From contig JAJDBV010000070.1 of the NCBI GenBank assembly GCA_029261165.1, positions 1-55,946 of the forward strand: a stretch of 55,946 nucleotides of DNA, read 5' to 3'. Below, piece by piece: positions 1 to 9,232 of the stretch. The notes under the pieces were generated by a model. That model had not been told where the DNA came from, did no database searches, and was given only the letters and a program-made list of their open reading frames with translations. The position numbers and the translations under genes are program-made. The stretch comes from Nitrospirota bacterium. Its GTDB lineage: Bacteria > Nitrospirota > Nitrospiria > SBBL01 > JAADHI01. Each line of letters opens with the position of its first letter. Position 1 is the stretch's first letter.

Positions 1-498
1 TAAAATGTGAGAAAAGAGTGTATTATTATGAGCCATGGCCTAATTCTCCTTTTTGATTCAATGAGTTATCGCAAACCCATTTTACCAAATCGGCTCGGAA
101 TTAGGCCATCTTTTTCATCCGTTAACGGGACAGTAATGATCTTCTATAAGACCTGCAAACCCGTCCCCGATGGAGACTTTATTGAGATCTTTTGTAAGTG
201 TTCGTTGGAGGGTGCGAAAAAAGGAATGTTAAAGGGTTTTATCGTCGGGCAAGGGAGGTTTGGTTAAGGGGCCGACAGAGGTTGTGGAGAACGATGGTTA
301 TCCTCATAACCCTTTCCACCAGACCAACAAAGAGAAAAAAATCACCATTACGAACCACTCTGATATTTTCCCACTGCGGCCCTAGTGTTGGTAAAGACAA
401 AAAGAGAGGGGTCTTTTTGTCCCAAGCTCTTAATGTGTGACCCCTGTAACTGGGATAGGTGTTTCTCGCCTACGAAAGACCTGTGCCTGGCCTGTACA
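1..498. other. Upstream stretch without a confident gene
   Basis: AT-rich sequence before the first recognisable gene. Several short overlapping open frames exist on the + strand but none shows a family motif or a convincing ribosome binding site. One frame, open from about 233 to the tag at 383-385, reads like the tail of a protein but has no start, so a decayed or frameshifted gene of the glycan locus is possible. I see no RNA gene or repeat here. Confidence 0.4.
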
Positions 499-1371
499 AT
501 GATGATGAAAAGGATAGGACCGTATAAAGTTTTTTTTGACCAGGTACACCGATTTAGTCAAAACTCTAAACACAATGACCCTAAAGAAAAATTTGCTGGA
601 GCAAATGCCCATATTCCCGCAGATGTACGGAGCATACTTGATGTTGGTTGTGGGCGTGGAGACTTTTTAAACTACGTGTCCGACGGTTACCTTAAGGTAG
701 GAGTTGACATGTGCGCTGCTCCCCTGTCATGTCTCAATTCGCCTGTTGCAGTTTGTAATATTGACAGGTTACCTTTTTCTGATAACCAGTTTGACTTAGT
801 TACGTGTTTTGAGGTTGTGGAGCACCTGCAGTACACTGAATTTTGTAATATATTGCTCGAACTGGAACGCGTAAGCCGGAAATATATAATTATCTCAGTC
901 CCTAATCAAGAGTCTTTACAGCAATCTCTGGTTTGTTGTCCGAAATGTTGTTGTTTATTTAATCCAAGTTGGCATGTACGATCTTTCAACGAGTCGTCTT
1001 TACGAGGTATTTTTCGTGGTTTTCGAATGATTGAGTGCAATCCTTGCGGGCCAAAAACTCGTCAGCATAATTCGCAATTGGTAAGACTACTTCGTTGTTG
1101 GGCTCCAAGGCGTCCGCCGTTATTGGCAACGTGCCCACAGTGTGCTTATTCAGAAGCCACTGAAAGGCACTCATCTGAGGGTGGGCTCTCCAATAAGGTG
1201 ATCCAATCAGAAAGGGTTATTCTTTCTAAAATACAAAGAACTGCCAGACACATCTTCGAACTTCTATTTATTAGATTTCAGAAGAAAAAATACTGGTTAC
1301 TCGCCTCATATGAGCGTACGGGAGAATCCTTGACCAAAGAGACTGAACAGTCTCTAAGAAGAGCAAGGTAA
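499..1371 (+). CDS. Class I SAM-dependent methyltransferase with zinc-ribbon-like cysteine pairs
   Basis: About 290 residues. The SAM-binding motif I reads ILDVGCGRGDF (about residues 47-57), followed by an acidic motif (VGVDM) and the motif-IV-like DLVTCFEVVEHL typical of Methyltransf_11 proteins. A CPKC pair followed by WHVRSF, and a later CPQC, resemble the zinc-binding insertion of some methyltransferases in polysaccharide clusters. The substrate is probably a sugar or lipid-linked glycan (inference from the neighbours). The start is uncertain: three consecutive ATGs occur at 499-507, no good Shine-Dalgarno is visible, and the frame stays open back to 385. It ends 3 bp before the flippase gene, so the two are probably co-transcribed. 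Codon use is AT-rich like the next three genes. Confidence 0.75.
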   Translation: MMMKRIGPYKVFFDQVHRFSQNSKHNDPKEKFAGANAHIPADVRSILDVGCGRGDFLNYVSDGYLKVGVDMCAAPLSCLNSPVAVCNIDRLPFSDNQFDLVTCFEVVEHLQYTEFCNILLELERVSRKYIIISVPNQESLQQSLVCCPKCCCLFNPSWHVRSFNESSLRGIFRGFRMIECNPCGPKTRQHNSQLVRLLRCWAPRRPPLLATCPQCAYSEATERHSSEGGLSNKVIQSERVILSKIQRTARHIFELLFIRFQKKKYWLLASYERTGESLTKETEQSLRRAR

Positions 1372-1374
1372 CCA

Positions 1375-2913
1375 GTGGATAGCAAGAAAAAACAACCTCT
1401 TTCAGCTCAGTCTTGGACTTCTGCATCACTTCTTCTTGTTCTTGTAGCTCTTGTAAGTAAGGGGATTGGGTTTTTCCGGGATATTCTTGTGGCCAAATAT
1501 TTTGGGGCCAGCCTGCAAGTAGATGCCTTCATGGTTGCCTTATCTTTGCCTATGCTGGTTCTTGGAGGGTTAGGTTTTGCCCTCTCTACAGCCTTAGTTC
1601 CAATTTACAGAAAAGCTACAGTAAGTAGTGGGGCAACTCAAGCAAACAAACTTGCTGGTAGTGCAGTGGGAGTAGTAGTCGTCGTGTCTATCTCTCTCGC
1701 ACTGATAGTCACCATTATACCGCACTACTTTATTGACTTAATTGTACCATTACTTTCTGAATCGACGAGAACTCTAACTATTAAATTTACGCGATGGTTG
1801 GGGTTATATGTTATAGGTTTGAATCTCGTTTATACTCTGACTGCAATCTACCACTCATGCCACCATTTTAAAATCCCTGCTTTTAGTGACCTTCTATTTA
1901 GCGCTAGCATTATTCTCGTTATGATCGGCTTTTATTTGCCTCTAGGAATCTATTCGTTAATATATGGTCACATTTTAGGGATTTTTCTTTGTGCAGGGAT
2001 TCAACTCTATTTTCTTTCTAAGAAAGATCTTCCTGGTTTTGGATTTAATCTTGAAATATCCAATGTCAAAAGCCTTCTTCTTTGTGCAACTCCAATACTT
2101 CTCTTTGATTTTTCATTACAAGTTGGCACTATAATTGAAAATTATTTTGCTTCTGGGCTTGCTGAAGGGAGCATTGCAGCGCTGAACTATGCAAAGAGAT
2201 TGAGCATCGCTATCATTGCTTTGGTCGCGGTCAATATTTCCAAAGGTGTTTTTCCGACCCTTTCCGAATTATATTTAGAACAGAAGCGAGATGAAACGAG
2301 AGACTTATTTTTGAAAGTAAATAAGCAATTAATTTTCGCATTCACCCCATTATCGGTTTTTCTATTTGCCTTTAGGAGTGAGATCATAAAAGTTCTTTTT
2401 ATGCGCGGGGCATTTGATCATGAGGCATTAGAACTAACATCTACCGCCTTCCTTTTTTACGCGGCAGGATTGGTAATAGTTGCAATTGAGCCTGTTTTTA
2501 TTCGCGCGTGCTATGCGTTTTCTGACTCCAGGACACCTTTATTCTCATCGTTTCTGAGTATTCCCTTTGTGATCTTACTAACGTATATTCTTACACCTAT
2601 TATGGGTTTGTCTGGTATTGCACTTTCAACTAATATAGGATTTCTAATCCGGTTATTGATTCAAGTTTTTTATCTCCAAAAGAAACTCGGAGGATTGGTC
2701 TTCGGAGAATTGTTAAAAGTCGGGATTGCTTCCTTTATTTTGGCTTTAGTGTCGCTTGTACCGATTTCAATGCTTTCAACTGATTCTTTTTTAAGTATTG
2801 TAATTTCTGCGATAAGTTTTTTCATAATATACCTTGTCCTGGCATGGTATTTAATAAATAGTGAAGTCAGGCCCTTGTGGCAATTATTGAGACAAAAGAT
2901 TTCTCATGTTTAG
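1375..2913 (+). CDS. MurJ/MviN-family lipid-linked oligosaccharide flippase
   Basis: 512 residues, almost entirely hydrophobic, with about 12-14 predicted membrane segments. The N-terminal region GIGFFRDILVAKYFGAS and the later VLFMRGAFDHEA are characteristic of the MurJ (MVF) branch of the MOP superfamily. The family flips lipid II across the inner membrane. Inside a polysaccharide locus the same fold often serves as the Wzx-like exporter of undecaprenyl-linked repeat units, which I consider more likely here. The start is GTG at 1375, with an AAGG ribosome site a few bases upstream overlapping the end of the methyltransferase gene. Membership is secure from sequence; the substrate is inferred from context. 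Confidence 0.85.
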   Translation: MDSKKKQPLSAQSWTSASLLLVLVALVSKGIGFFRDILVAKYFGASLQVDAFMVALSLPMLVLGGLGFALSTALVPIYRKATVSSGATQANKLAGSAVGVVVVVSISLALIVTIIPHYFIDLIVPLLSESTRTLTIKFTRWLGLYVIGLNLVYTLTAIYHSCHHFKIPAFSDLLFSASIILVMIGFYLPLGIYSLIYGHILGIFLCAGIQLYFLSKKDLPGFGFNLEISNVKSLLLCATPILLFDFSLQVGTIIENYFASGLAEGSIAALNYAKRLSIAIIALVAVNISKGVFPTLSELYLEQKRDETRDLFLKVNKQLIFAFTPLSVFLFAFRSEIIKVLFMRGAFDHEALELTSTAFLFYAAGLVIVAIEPVFIRACYAFSDSRTPLFSSFLSIPFVILLTYILTPIMGLSGIALSTNIGFLIRLLIQVFYLQKKLGGLVFGELLKVGIASFILALVSLVPISMLSTDSFLSIVISAISFFIIYLVLAWYLINSEVRPLWQLLRQKISHV

Positions 2914-3002
2914 AAAAGACCCTGTGGGGCAGAGTCATACTACTCAGGATAAATTGGTCCTCATCGGTAGTACCTGGAATATTTAAGGTCAGAGAAATAA
3001 GT

Positions 3003-3833
3003 GTGGAATTGAACTACAGTATAGCAAGAAACTTAGACCGAATAGCCTCACTATTGCGTACTATTGGTCTTAGTAGTATCACACGGCTATGCCGTGATCT
3101 GATATCTCGAATGTTCAAGGAGGGAATTACAATAAAAGTGGGAGGCTCCCGCCTTTGCGGTTCCATCCGAGATAGAGCTTTTGTATATAAAGTTGGAGAG
3201 GGATACTTCGAACCCCAAACGGTAAAGGCTTTTTTGGAAGCGCTAAAACCTGGCATGGTGGTAATGGATATTGGTGCATACTTGGGTTACTATACCATTT
3301 TTGCTGCCGAGAAGGTTGGTCCGTCGGGAAAAGTTTATGCATTTGAACCAGACCCCCAAAATTACTCTTTACTGGAACATAATATTAGGATAAACGGTTA
3401 CAAAAATGTTGTAGCGATTAGGAAAGCTGTTTCAAACAAAACTGGTACGCTGAAATTCTATCAACATTCTTATGATCCAAGCATGGGAAGTCTTATTTTC
3501 CGGAAGGGATGCCAACGGGTAGTGAATGTCGACTGTGTCAGTGTAGACGAATTCCTAGTAAATCATCAAGTTGACATTATCAAAATGGATGTAGAAGGGT
3601 CGGAGGTCTTTGCTCTGCAGGGAATGTTGAGGACTATTGGGGATTCTCCAGGTTTAACGTTATTTGTTGAACTCAACCCTGGGGCTCTCATGGAAGCAAA
3701 GAGTTCCTCTCAAGAACTATTGAACAAATTAAAACGATTGGGTTTTGATAATGTTATACAGATTGATAGAGATGACAAAGTTAATGGAGAACTTGTATTG
3801 TGCAACCTGTTTTGTAGAAGGGGTTTGAAGTAG
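3003..3833 (+). CDS. FkbM-family methyltransferase
   Basis: About 276 residues from GTG 3003. The FkbM signature is clear: VVMDIGAYLGYYTIFAA (SAM motif I), then VYAFEPDPQNYSLLEHNI, and VDIIKMDVEGSEVFALQG, which carries the family's DVEGxE motif. These enzymes O-methylate sugars or small molecules, so modification of a glycan residue is the likely role. The frame is open upstream to a GTG at 2877, which would overlap the flippase gene by 37 nt. I prefer 3003 because it gives a normal N-terminus and lies downstream of an AAGG at 2985-2988, though the spacing is long. The gene ends one base before the O-antigen-ligase gene. Confidence 0.82.
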   Translation: MELNYSIARNLDRIASLLRTIGLSSITRLCRDLISRMFKEGITIKVGGSRLCGSIRDRAFVYKVGEGYFEPQTVKAFLEALKPGMVVMDIGAYLGYYTIFAAEKVGPSGKVYAFEPDPQNYSLLEHNIRINGYKNVVAIRKAVSNKTGTLKFYQHSYDPSMGSLIFRKGCQRVVNVDCVSVDEFLVNHQVDIIKMDVEGSEVFALQGMLRTIGDSPGLTLFVELNPGALMEAKSSSQELLNKLKRLGFDNVIQIDRDDKVNGELVLCNLFCRRGLK

Positions 3834-3834
3834 A

Positions 3835-5082
3835 ATGGAACAACTGCTTGTACCTTTATATGCTGTTTTTCTGGCTCCAACAAAGTACAACTTTATTCGC
3901 CAAACCTATATGCCATCCTTTATCTCTCCGTCCCTTTTTTTGTGTTTTACTATTCTTCTGGGAGTTTTTGTTAAAGTATTATTCATCGGGGGAAGACTTC
4001 CTGTTATACCTAAGCGACTTTGGATCCCATATGTTAGCATGCTCGTATTGATGATGTTGAGTCTTTTTTATACCCCTAATTTTGAATATGGTTTGAAAAA
4101 GGTATTTGAGTTTATGTTTACTACAACTGTAGCGTGTTTCATCCCTTTTTTCTTATTTAGGAATCTCCTTATAATTTCGCGCTTTCTCGGAACGATACTT
4201 CTTATAGGTATTGTTTTTGTTGTCGTTATTTTGATTGCAAATCCCTATTCAACTTCTTTTGAATTTAAAACGAAGATAGGATCGAATTATCTATTAATAC
4301 AACACATGTCTGGAATGGCGGGGTTGATAATACTTTATTATTACGTGATGCGAGCTAAGTCAGTTAGATATACTATCTGGTTATTTTCTTTGTTTGTGAC
4401 AATTATGGGTGTAATACTATATGTGGGTGGCAAAGGACCTGTTCTGGCGTTTGTCGTTACAACCTTTTTCATGTCCATTAAATCTGTAAAAGTTACAAAA
4501 AGAATTTCACTACTGTTACACAGTAAGCGCCAACTATTGTTCCCAATTTTAGTGATTGTAACGGGTTCGGCAGTACTCACATTTTTTATGTTTACACAAG
4601 ATTTCAGCGCATTGATATGGCGAATTGGGTTCATCTTTTCAGGAGAACATTATTCCCAAGTTGAAAGGTTAGAAAATGCTAGAATAGCTCTGACTTTATT
4701 CCAACAAAACCCTTTCTTTGGGGTCGGGATTGGAGGGTTTAGTGCGCATTCTTTTGTATTAGAGGGAGTTGAGAGGTTTAGATACCCTCATAATATTATT
4801 ATAGAAGTTCTTAGCGAATTGGGGTTGGTTGGCTTCTTGTTATTTTCATTTATTATAACTTTTTCTTTCCGCCATCTACTCAGTATTCAAAAAAAATATT
4901 TAAATTCACATTTTCCTACAGTATTTATTGCTTTGTTTTTATTTACGTTTTTAAACGCTATGACTTCCCAGGACATTACTAATCCGGCACTTTTTTCTTT
5001 TATTGGCATCTCTTTTGCGTTGAAAATAGCTGTTAATAATGAAGAACTTGAAAAAAATAGCCGGTCAAATTTCAGTATATGA
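3835..5082 (+). CDS. O-antigen ligase / Wzy-type polymerase family membrane protein
   Basis: 415 residues with about 10-12 hydrophobic segments and a larger periplasmic loop near the C-terminal third. The loop carries NPFFGVGIGGFS and RYPHNIIIEVLSELGLVG, which match the conserved Wzy_C/WaaL signature (PHNxxLE...GxxG). Proteins of this family either ligate finished O-antigen to lipid A core or polymerise repeat units; sequence alone does not separate the two. It sits directly after the FkbM gene with no spacer and shares its AT-rich composition. It is the last gene of that AT-rich block. Confidence 0.83.
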   Translation: MEQLLVPLYAVFLAPTKYNFIRQTYMPSFISPSLFLCFTILLGVFVKVLFIGGRLPVIPKRLWIPYVSMLVLMMLSLFYTPNFEYGLKKVFEFMFTTTVACFIPFFLFRNLLIISRFLGTILLIGIVFVVVILIANPYSTSFEFKTKIGSNYLLIQHMSGMAGLIILYYYVMRAKSVRYTIWLFSLFVTIMGVILYVGGKGPVLAFVVTTFFMSIKSVKVTKRISLLLHSKRQLLFPILVIVTGSAVLTFFMFTQDFSALIWRIGFIFSGEHYSQVERLENARIALTLFQQNPFFGVGIGGFSAHSFVLEGVERFRYPHNIIIEVLSELGLVGFLLFSFIITFSFRHLLSIQKKYLNSHFPTVFIALFLFTFLNAMTSQDITNPALFSFIGISFALKIAVNNEELEKNSRSNFSI

Positions 5083-5143
5083 CACGTCATTTATCGAAAA
5101 GCACAGATTATCTTCTACATATTTTTTGCGATGGTGACAAGTT

Positions 5144-6439
5144 ATGCATGTTTGGCTAATTACAATAGGGGAACCTCTCCCTACTGACGGTAATGGTGGG
5201 GATCGGTTACTTCGTGCTGGCACTCTCGCCATGATGTTGGCCAAGGGTGGGCATGAAGTGGTGTGGTGGTCGTCGACCTTCGATCATGTGCGCAAGCAAC
5301 AGCGTTTTGCTACCGATACCACGCTCCACCTGGAAAGTGGCGTTTTATTAAAGTTGCTGCATGGTTGTGGTTATACACACAATAAGTCACTTCTGCGAAT
5401 GATTGATCATACAATTCTCGCACGGAAATTTTCGTGCCAGGCTGAAGAGATGCACTGCCCACATGTTATACTTTGTTCCCTTCCACCTCTGGAACTACCG
5501 ATAGCCGTTACAAGCTATGGCAAGTTGCATGGTGTCCCAGTGATATTGGATGTGAGGGATCTCTGGCCGGATATCTTCCTGGAGGTTGTACCACGGTGGT
5601 TGCGGCCTTTGATGAAGCTTGGGCTTACTCCAATTTGGAGGCAGGCGCGTACTGCGTGCCAAAATGCGTTTGCCATCACGGGGAATTCTCCTGGATTTGT
5701 AGAATGGGGGCTTAGACGTGCTCAGCGTTCGGCCACGGACCTGGACCACTATTTTCCATTTGGTTACGCAATTCCAATGCTTACGGATGGTGAGCGGGAA
5801 AGTACCAATTATTTCTGGAGTAAATATGCCCTGCACGAAGGAGACGCCGAATTTACGGTTTGCTTCTTTGGCACCTTTAGCAATCAATTTGATCTGGAGG
5901 CCGTAATCGACTCTGCAATAATGCTTCAGGCGGAAGGTGCGGGTGTCCGGTTTGTATTGTGCGGGGCGGGAGAACGTTTAAAAGCTTTGAAAACCAGGGC
6001 TAGGGGTTGTAACTCTGTTATTTTCCCGGGTTGGGTAGGCCGGGCCGAGATTTGGACCCTCATGGCACTTTCGGATGTAGGGATTGCGCCTTATCGAAAT
6101 CACGCGGGGTTTGTTGACAATTTGCCCAACAAACCTATTGAGTATATGGCGGGCGGACTCCCCGTCGTATCTGGTCTTCATGGGTATCTTGAAGAATTCC
6201 TAGACCACAACCAGTGTGGTGTAAACTACACACTTGGTGATGCGCGATCACTACGTGACGTTATTGTATGTTTGAAGGAGAATAGGGCGCAAGTACGCAT
6301 GATGTCTAAGAAAGCATGCCAGGTATTTTCAGAAAAATTTGACGCCGAAAAGGTTTACGGTAAAATGATGGTGTATTTACGAGATGTCATTGCGGCCTAT
6401 TCTGTACGATCCATGCTTAGGAAGGATCATGAAAACTGA
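5144..6439 (+). CDS. GT4-family glycosyltransferase (WbuB-like)
   Basis: 431 residues. The N-terminal half begins MHVWLITIGEPLPTDG and carries VILDVRDLWPD, a motif shared with WbuB-like GT-B transferases that add amino sugars to lipid-linked acceptors. The C-terminal half has the nucleotide-sugar site, with FFGTFSNQFDLEAVI, FVLCGAGE and the E-x7-E-like region around FVDNLPNKPIEYMAGGLPVV. The fold and class are clear; donor and acceptor are not. Base composition becomes noticeably more GC-rich from this gene on than in 1-5,090. The end overlaps the next gene by 11 nt, indicating an operon. Confidence 0.85.
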   Translation: MHVWLITIGEPLPTDGNGGDRLLRAGTLAMMLAKGGHEVVWWSSTFDHVRKQQRFATDTTLHLESGVLLKLLHGCGYTHNKSLLRMIDHTILARKFSCQAEEMHCPHVILCSLPPLELPIAVTSYGKLHGVPVILDVRDLWPDIFLEVVPRWLRPLMKLGLTPIWRQARTACQNAFAITGNSPGFVEWGLRRAQRSATDLDHYFPFGYAIPMLTDGERESTNYFWSKYALHEGDAEFTVCFFGTFSNQFDLEAVIDSAIMLQAEGAGVRFVLCGAGERLKALKTRARGCNSVIFPGWVGRAEIWTLMALSDVGIAPYRNHAGFVDNLPNKPIEYMAGGLPVVSGLHGYLEEFLDHNQCGVNYTLGDARSLRDVIVCLKENRAQVRMMSKKACQVFSEKFDAEKVYGKMMVYLRDVIAAYSVRSMLRKDHEN

Positions 6440-7205
6440 TTTTACTACTGTGACCGAGCTGGCAGACGATAAAGTTCCGATCGAGCAGCTTGAGCGTCTG
6501 GCCCACCGCTACTATTGGGCGGGCGAATACTGCCGGGGCAAGGATGTGCTCGAAGTAGCCTGTGGTGCAGGTCAGGGTTTGGGGTATCTGGCCTCTCTGT
6601 CTAATAGCGTACACTCCGGTGATATTACCCCGGCACTTGTTGCCCGCGCCAGTGCTCATTATGGTACCCGTCTTCAAATCGTGGAAATGGACGCCCAAGC
6701 ACTACCCTTCTCTACCAGTAGTCTGGATGTGGTGATTTTGTTTGAGGCTATTTATTATCTACAATCTGCAGAAGCCTTCGTGAATGAATGTCGGCGGGTG
6801 TTACGGCCTGGCGGAAGTGTACTGATTGTTACCGCTAACAAGGATTTGTATGATTTTAATCCGAGTCCATTCTCTCAACGATATTACGGGGTAGTGGAAT
6901 TGGGTAATCTGTTCGGTGGGAGTCACTTTTCGTGTGAGTTCTTCGGCAACATGCCTGTGGATGCTGCTTCGTGGCGTCAACGGATTTTCCGCCCCATTAA
7001 GACGCTGGTAGTGAAATTGGGTTTCATGCCAAAAACGATGGCAGGCAAGAAGCTGCTCAAGCGCCTGATATTTGGTCGTCTAGTCCCTATGCCAGCCGAG
7101 ATCAACTGGGATACGGCACCCTATACGCCGCCGATGCCACTTAGTCCAGTTCAGCCCAATCGTAAGTTTAAAGCCATATACCTCATTGCAACTCGGGTGG
7201 AGTGA
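6429..7205 (+). CDS. Class I SAM-dependent methyltransferase
   Basis: 258 residues from ATG 6429, chosen because an AGGAAGG ribosome site lies 3-9 bases upstream. The frame is open further back but has no such signal. SAM motif I is VLEVACGAGQGLGYLA (about residue 40), then SGDITPALVARA, and LDVVILFEAIYYL with the ECRRVLRPGGSVLIV strand that follows in Methyltransf_11 proteins. The C-terminal third is specific and unassigned. It is translationally coupled to the glycosyltransferase by an 11-nt overlap, so it probably modifies the same sugar or its precursor. Confidence 0.8.
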   Translation: MKTDFTTVTELADDKVPIEQLERLAHRYYWAGEYCRGKDVLEVACGAGQGLGYLASLSNSVHSGDITPALVARASAHYGTRLQIVEMDAQALPFSTSSLDVVILFEAIYYLQSAEAFVNECRRVLRPGGSVLIVTANKDLYDFNPSPFSQRYYGVVELGNLFGGSHFSCEFFGNMPVDAASWRQRIFRPIKTLVVKLGFMPKTMAGKKLLKRLIFGRLVPMPAEINWDTAPYTPPMPLSPVQPNRKFKAIYLIATRVE

Positions 7206-7234
7206 TGCACTGACATTATGTAAGGAGATTTGCC

Positions 7235-8086
7235 ATGCAAGTAGCACGATTAACTAAGATTCAATCTGCCTTGAACGAAAGAGACAGCATTTCCGATGAG
7301 GAATGGCTTAGTTCTCTCGATGATCGTAAGAGTAAGGAGCTTGCATTTCATGACAAGGATCGAGATCGAGCAAAGGTCTCGTCAATGGATGGCGATACCT
7401 ATGAGCGTTTTTATGGTAATAAAAAATACTATGCTGCCACCGAGTTGTCAAAAGAATACGTACAAGCTTGGATCGTCGAAAATGCCGTTGGAAAGGTGTT
7501 CTTGGACTATGCTTGTGGGAATGGGTCGAACGGGATCGCTGCAGCTAAGGCTGGAGCAGTGTTGTCAATTGGTCTTGATATTAGCCGGGTTTCCGTTCAG
7601 AATGCTCAGGCGGATGCTAAGGAGGCCGGGGTTGAGGAGAACACCCGTTTTATACAAGGTGATGCTGAGAATACGCGTTTGCCTGATAATTCAATCGACA
7701 CGGTAATATGTAGTGGGATGCTACATCACTTGGATCTTTCTCATGCTTTTCCAGAGTTGAGGAGGATTCTTGTTCCAGGTGGGAAGATTCTTGCGGTAGA
7801 GGCACTCGATTACAACCCGGCGATCAAGTTGTATCGCTGGCGTACGCCAGCGATGCGGACGGAGTGGGAGGCTGCGCATATTTTGAGCCTCAAGGATGTG
7901 GAATTTGCAAAGCGTTTCTTCAATGTAGAAAATGTTCGATATTGGCATATTACAAGTATTTTGGCGCCACATCTTGGCTTTGTACCACATTCTATGTTTA
8001 GCTCGGTTGACTCCTTGCTTACGCGATTGCCACTTATCAAGCTTATGGCGTGGATGTTCACTTTCGAATTGATTAAAAAATATTAG
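7235..8086 (+). CDS. Class I SAM-dependent methyltransferase
   Basis: 283 residues starting at ATG 7235 with a TAAGGAGA ribosome site. An N-terminal region of about 75 residues (SDEEWLSSLDDRKSKELAFH, then YERFYGNKKYY) precedes the SAM-binding core: VFLDYACGNGSNGIAAA, IGLDISRVSVQNA, FIQGDAENTRLPDNSIDTVI and LHHLDLSHAFPELRRILVPG. That N-terminal extension is seen in methyltransferases of glycan and secondary-metabolite clusters; its role is unknown to me. It lies between another methyltransferase and a sugar aminotransferase, so N- or O-methylation of an amino sugar is plausible, as inference only. Confidence 0.8.
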   Translation: MQVARLTKIQSALNERDSISDEEWLSSLDDRKSKELAFHDKDRDRAKVSSMDGDTYERFYGNKKYYAATELSKEYVQAWIVENAVGKVFLDYACGNGSNGIAAAKAGAVLSIGLDISRVSVQNAQADAKEAGVEENTRFIQGDAENTRLPDNSIDTVICSGMLHHLDLSHAFPELRRILVPGGKILAVEALDYNPAIKLYRWRTPAMRTEWEAAHILSLKDVEFAKRFFNVENVRYWHITSILAPHLGFVPHSMFSSVDSLLTRLPLIKLMAWMFTFELIKKY

Positions 8087-8098
8087 AGAGAGAAAGTA

Positions 8099-9232
8099 AT
8101 GACAATTCCATCTACCCGTACCATTCCCTTTTTCAATTATTCCGCTTTGTTCATGGAGCAGGAACCGGAGTTGACTCATATCATTAAGGATGTGTGTCGA
8201 CGCGGAGCCTATATTCTCCAGAAAGACCTGGTCGAATTCGAGAGTCGCCTGGCCGAATTTATGGGTGTAAAATATGCCTTCGGTGTGGCTAATGGCACAG
8301 ACGCCATCTGGTTGGGGCTTATGGCTGTGGAGATAGGGTCCAAAGACGAAGTGATTTTTCCTTCTCATACATATGTTGCGACGGCCGCCTCTGTGCATTT
8401 CGTAGGGGCCACACCAGTGCTGGCAGAGATTGGCCCCGACCATATGCTTGATCCTGCCTCAGTGGAGTCCCTCATCACAACGCGCACCAAGGCAATCATG
8501 CCGGTACAGATTAACGGGCGGACATGTAATATGGATCTTCTGCAAGCCATTGCCGATAAACACGGGCTTATGATCCTAGAGGATGCGGCGCAGGGACTCG
8601 GCTCCAAATTCAAGGGTCGGTCCGCAGGGAGCTTTGGTAGATTTGGTACCATTAGTTTTTATCCTGCAAAGCTTTTGGGCTGCTTTGGTGATGGCGGCGC
8701 GATCGTAACGAATGATGATGCGATCGCTGAGAAAATCGCACTGCTGCGAGATAATGGGCGCAATGCGGAAGGCCGTGTGGTGGCATGGGGTTTCAATTCT
8801 CGGCTTGATAATCTTCAGGCTGCTATCTTGAATTTTAAACTTAAAACTTTTCCGGATGATATTGTGCGTCGCCGCACCATTGCCGCGCACTATCAGGCGC
8901 GGCTTGGAGAGTTGAAAGAGCTTGCTTTGCCCCCTTCCCCGGAGGATGACCCGCGCCATTTTGATGTATACCAGAACTACGAAATAGAAGCGGATCGCCG
9001 TGACGAACTGCGTGACGACTTAGAGAACAAGGGGATCCGCACCATTATCCAATGGGCGGGCACCCCGGTACACCAATTTCATGAATTGGGCTTCACGAAT
9101 GTGATGCTGCCCAATACCGATCGTTTCTTTACCCGTTGCCTGATGTTGCCCATGAACACCGTGCTTTCCGACGACGATGTAGACTATATCTGTGACAAGA
9201 TTTGTGATTTTTACAGGCATGAGGTGCCCTGA
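8099..9232 (+). CDS. DegT/DnrJ/EryC1/StrS-family sugar aminotransferase
   Basis: 377 residues, the usual size for this PLP-dependent fold-type I family. The sequence shows the glycine-rich phosphate region FGVANGTDAIWLGL, the ILEDAAQGLGSKF segment that holds the PLP-contacting Asp, and the Schiff-base lysine in SFYPAKLLGCFGDGGA, followed by the conserved GFNSRLDNLQAAIL. The family converts keto-sugar nucleotides to amino sugars with glutamate as the usual donor. The stop of this gene overlaps the start of the E1-alpha gene by one base, so the two reactions are probably coupled in one pathway. The exact sugar cannot be read from the sequence. Confidence 0.88.
   Translation: MTIPSTRTIPFFNYSALFMEQEPELTHIIKDVCRRGAYILQKDLVEFESRLAEFMGVKYAFGVANGTDAIWLGLMAVEIGSKDEVIFPSHTYVATAASVHFVGATPVLAEIGPDHMLDPASVESLITTRTKAIMPVQINGRTCNMDLLQAIADKHGLMILEDAAQGLGSKFKGRSAGSFGRFGTISFYPAKLLGCFGDGGAIVTNDDAIAEKIALLRDNGRNAEGRVVAWGFNSRLDNLQAAILNFKLKTFPDDIVRRRTIAAHYQARLGELKELALPPSPEDDPRHFDVYQNYEIEADRRDELRDDLENKGIRTIIQWAGTPVHQFHELGFTNVMLPNTDRFFTRCLMLPMNTVLSDDDVDYICDKICDFYRHEVP

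Noticed and set aside
7-440. Two overlapping frames at the window start
   Set aside because: Neither carries a motif or good start signal. A decayed gene is possible but cannot be supported.
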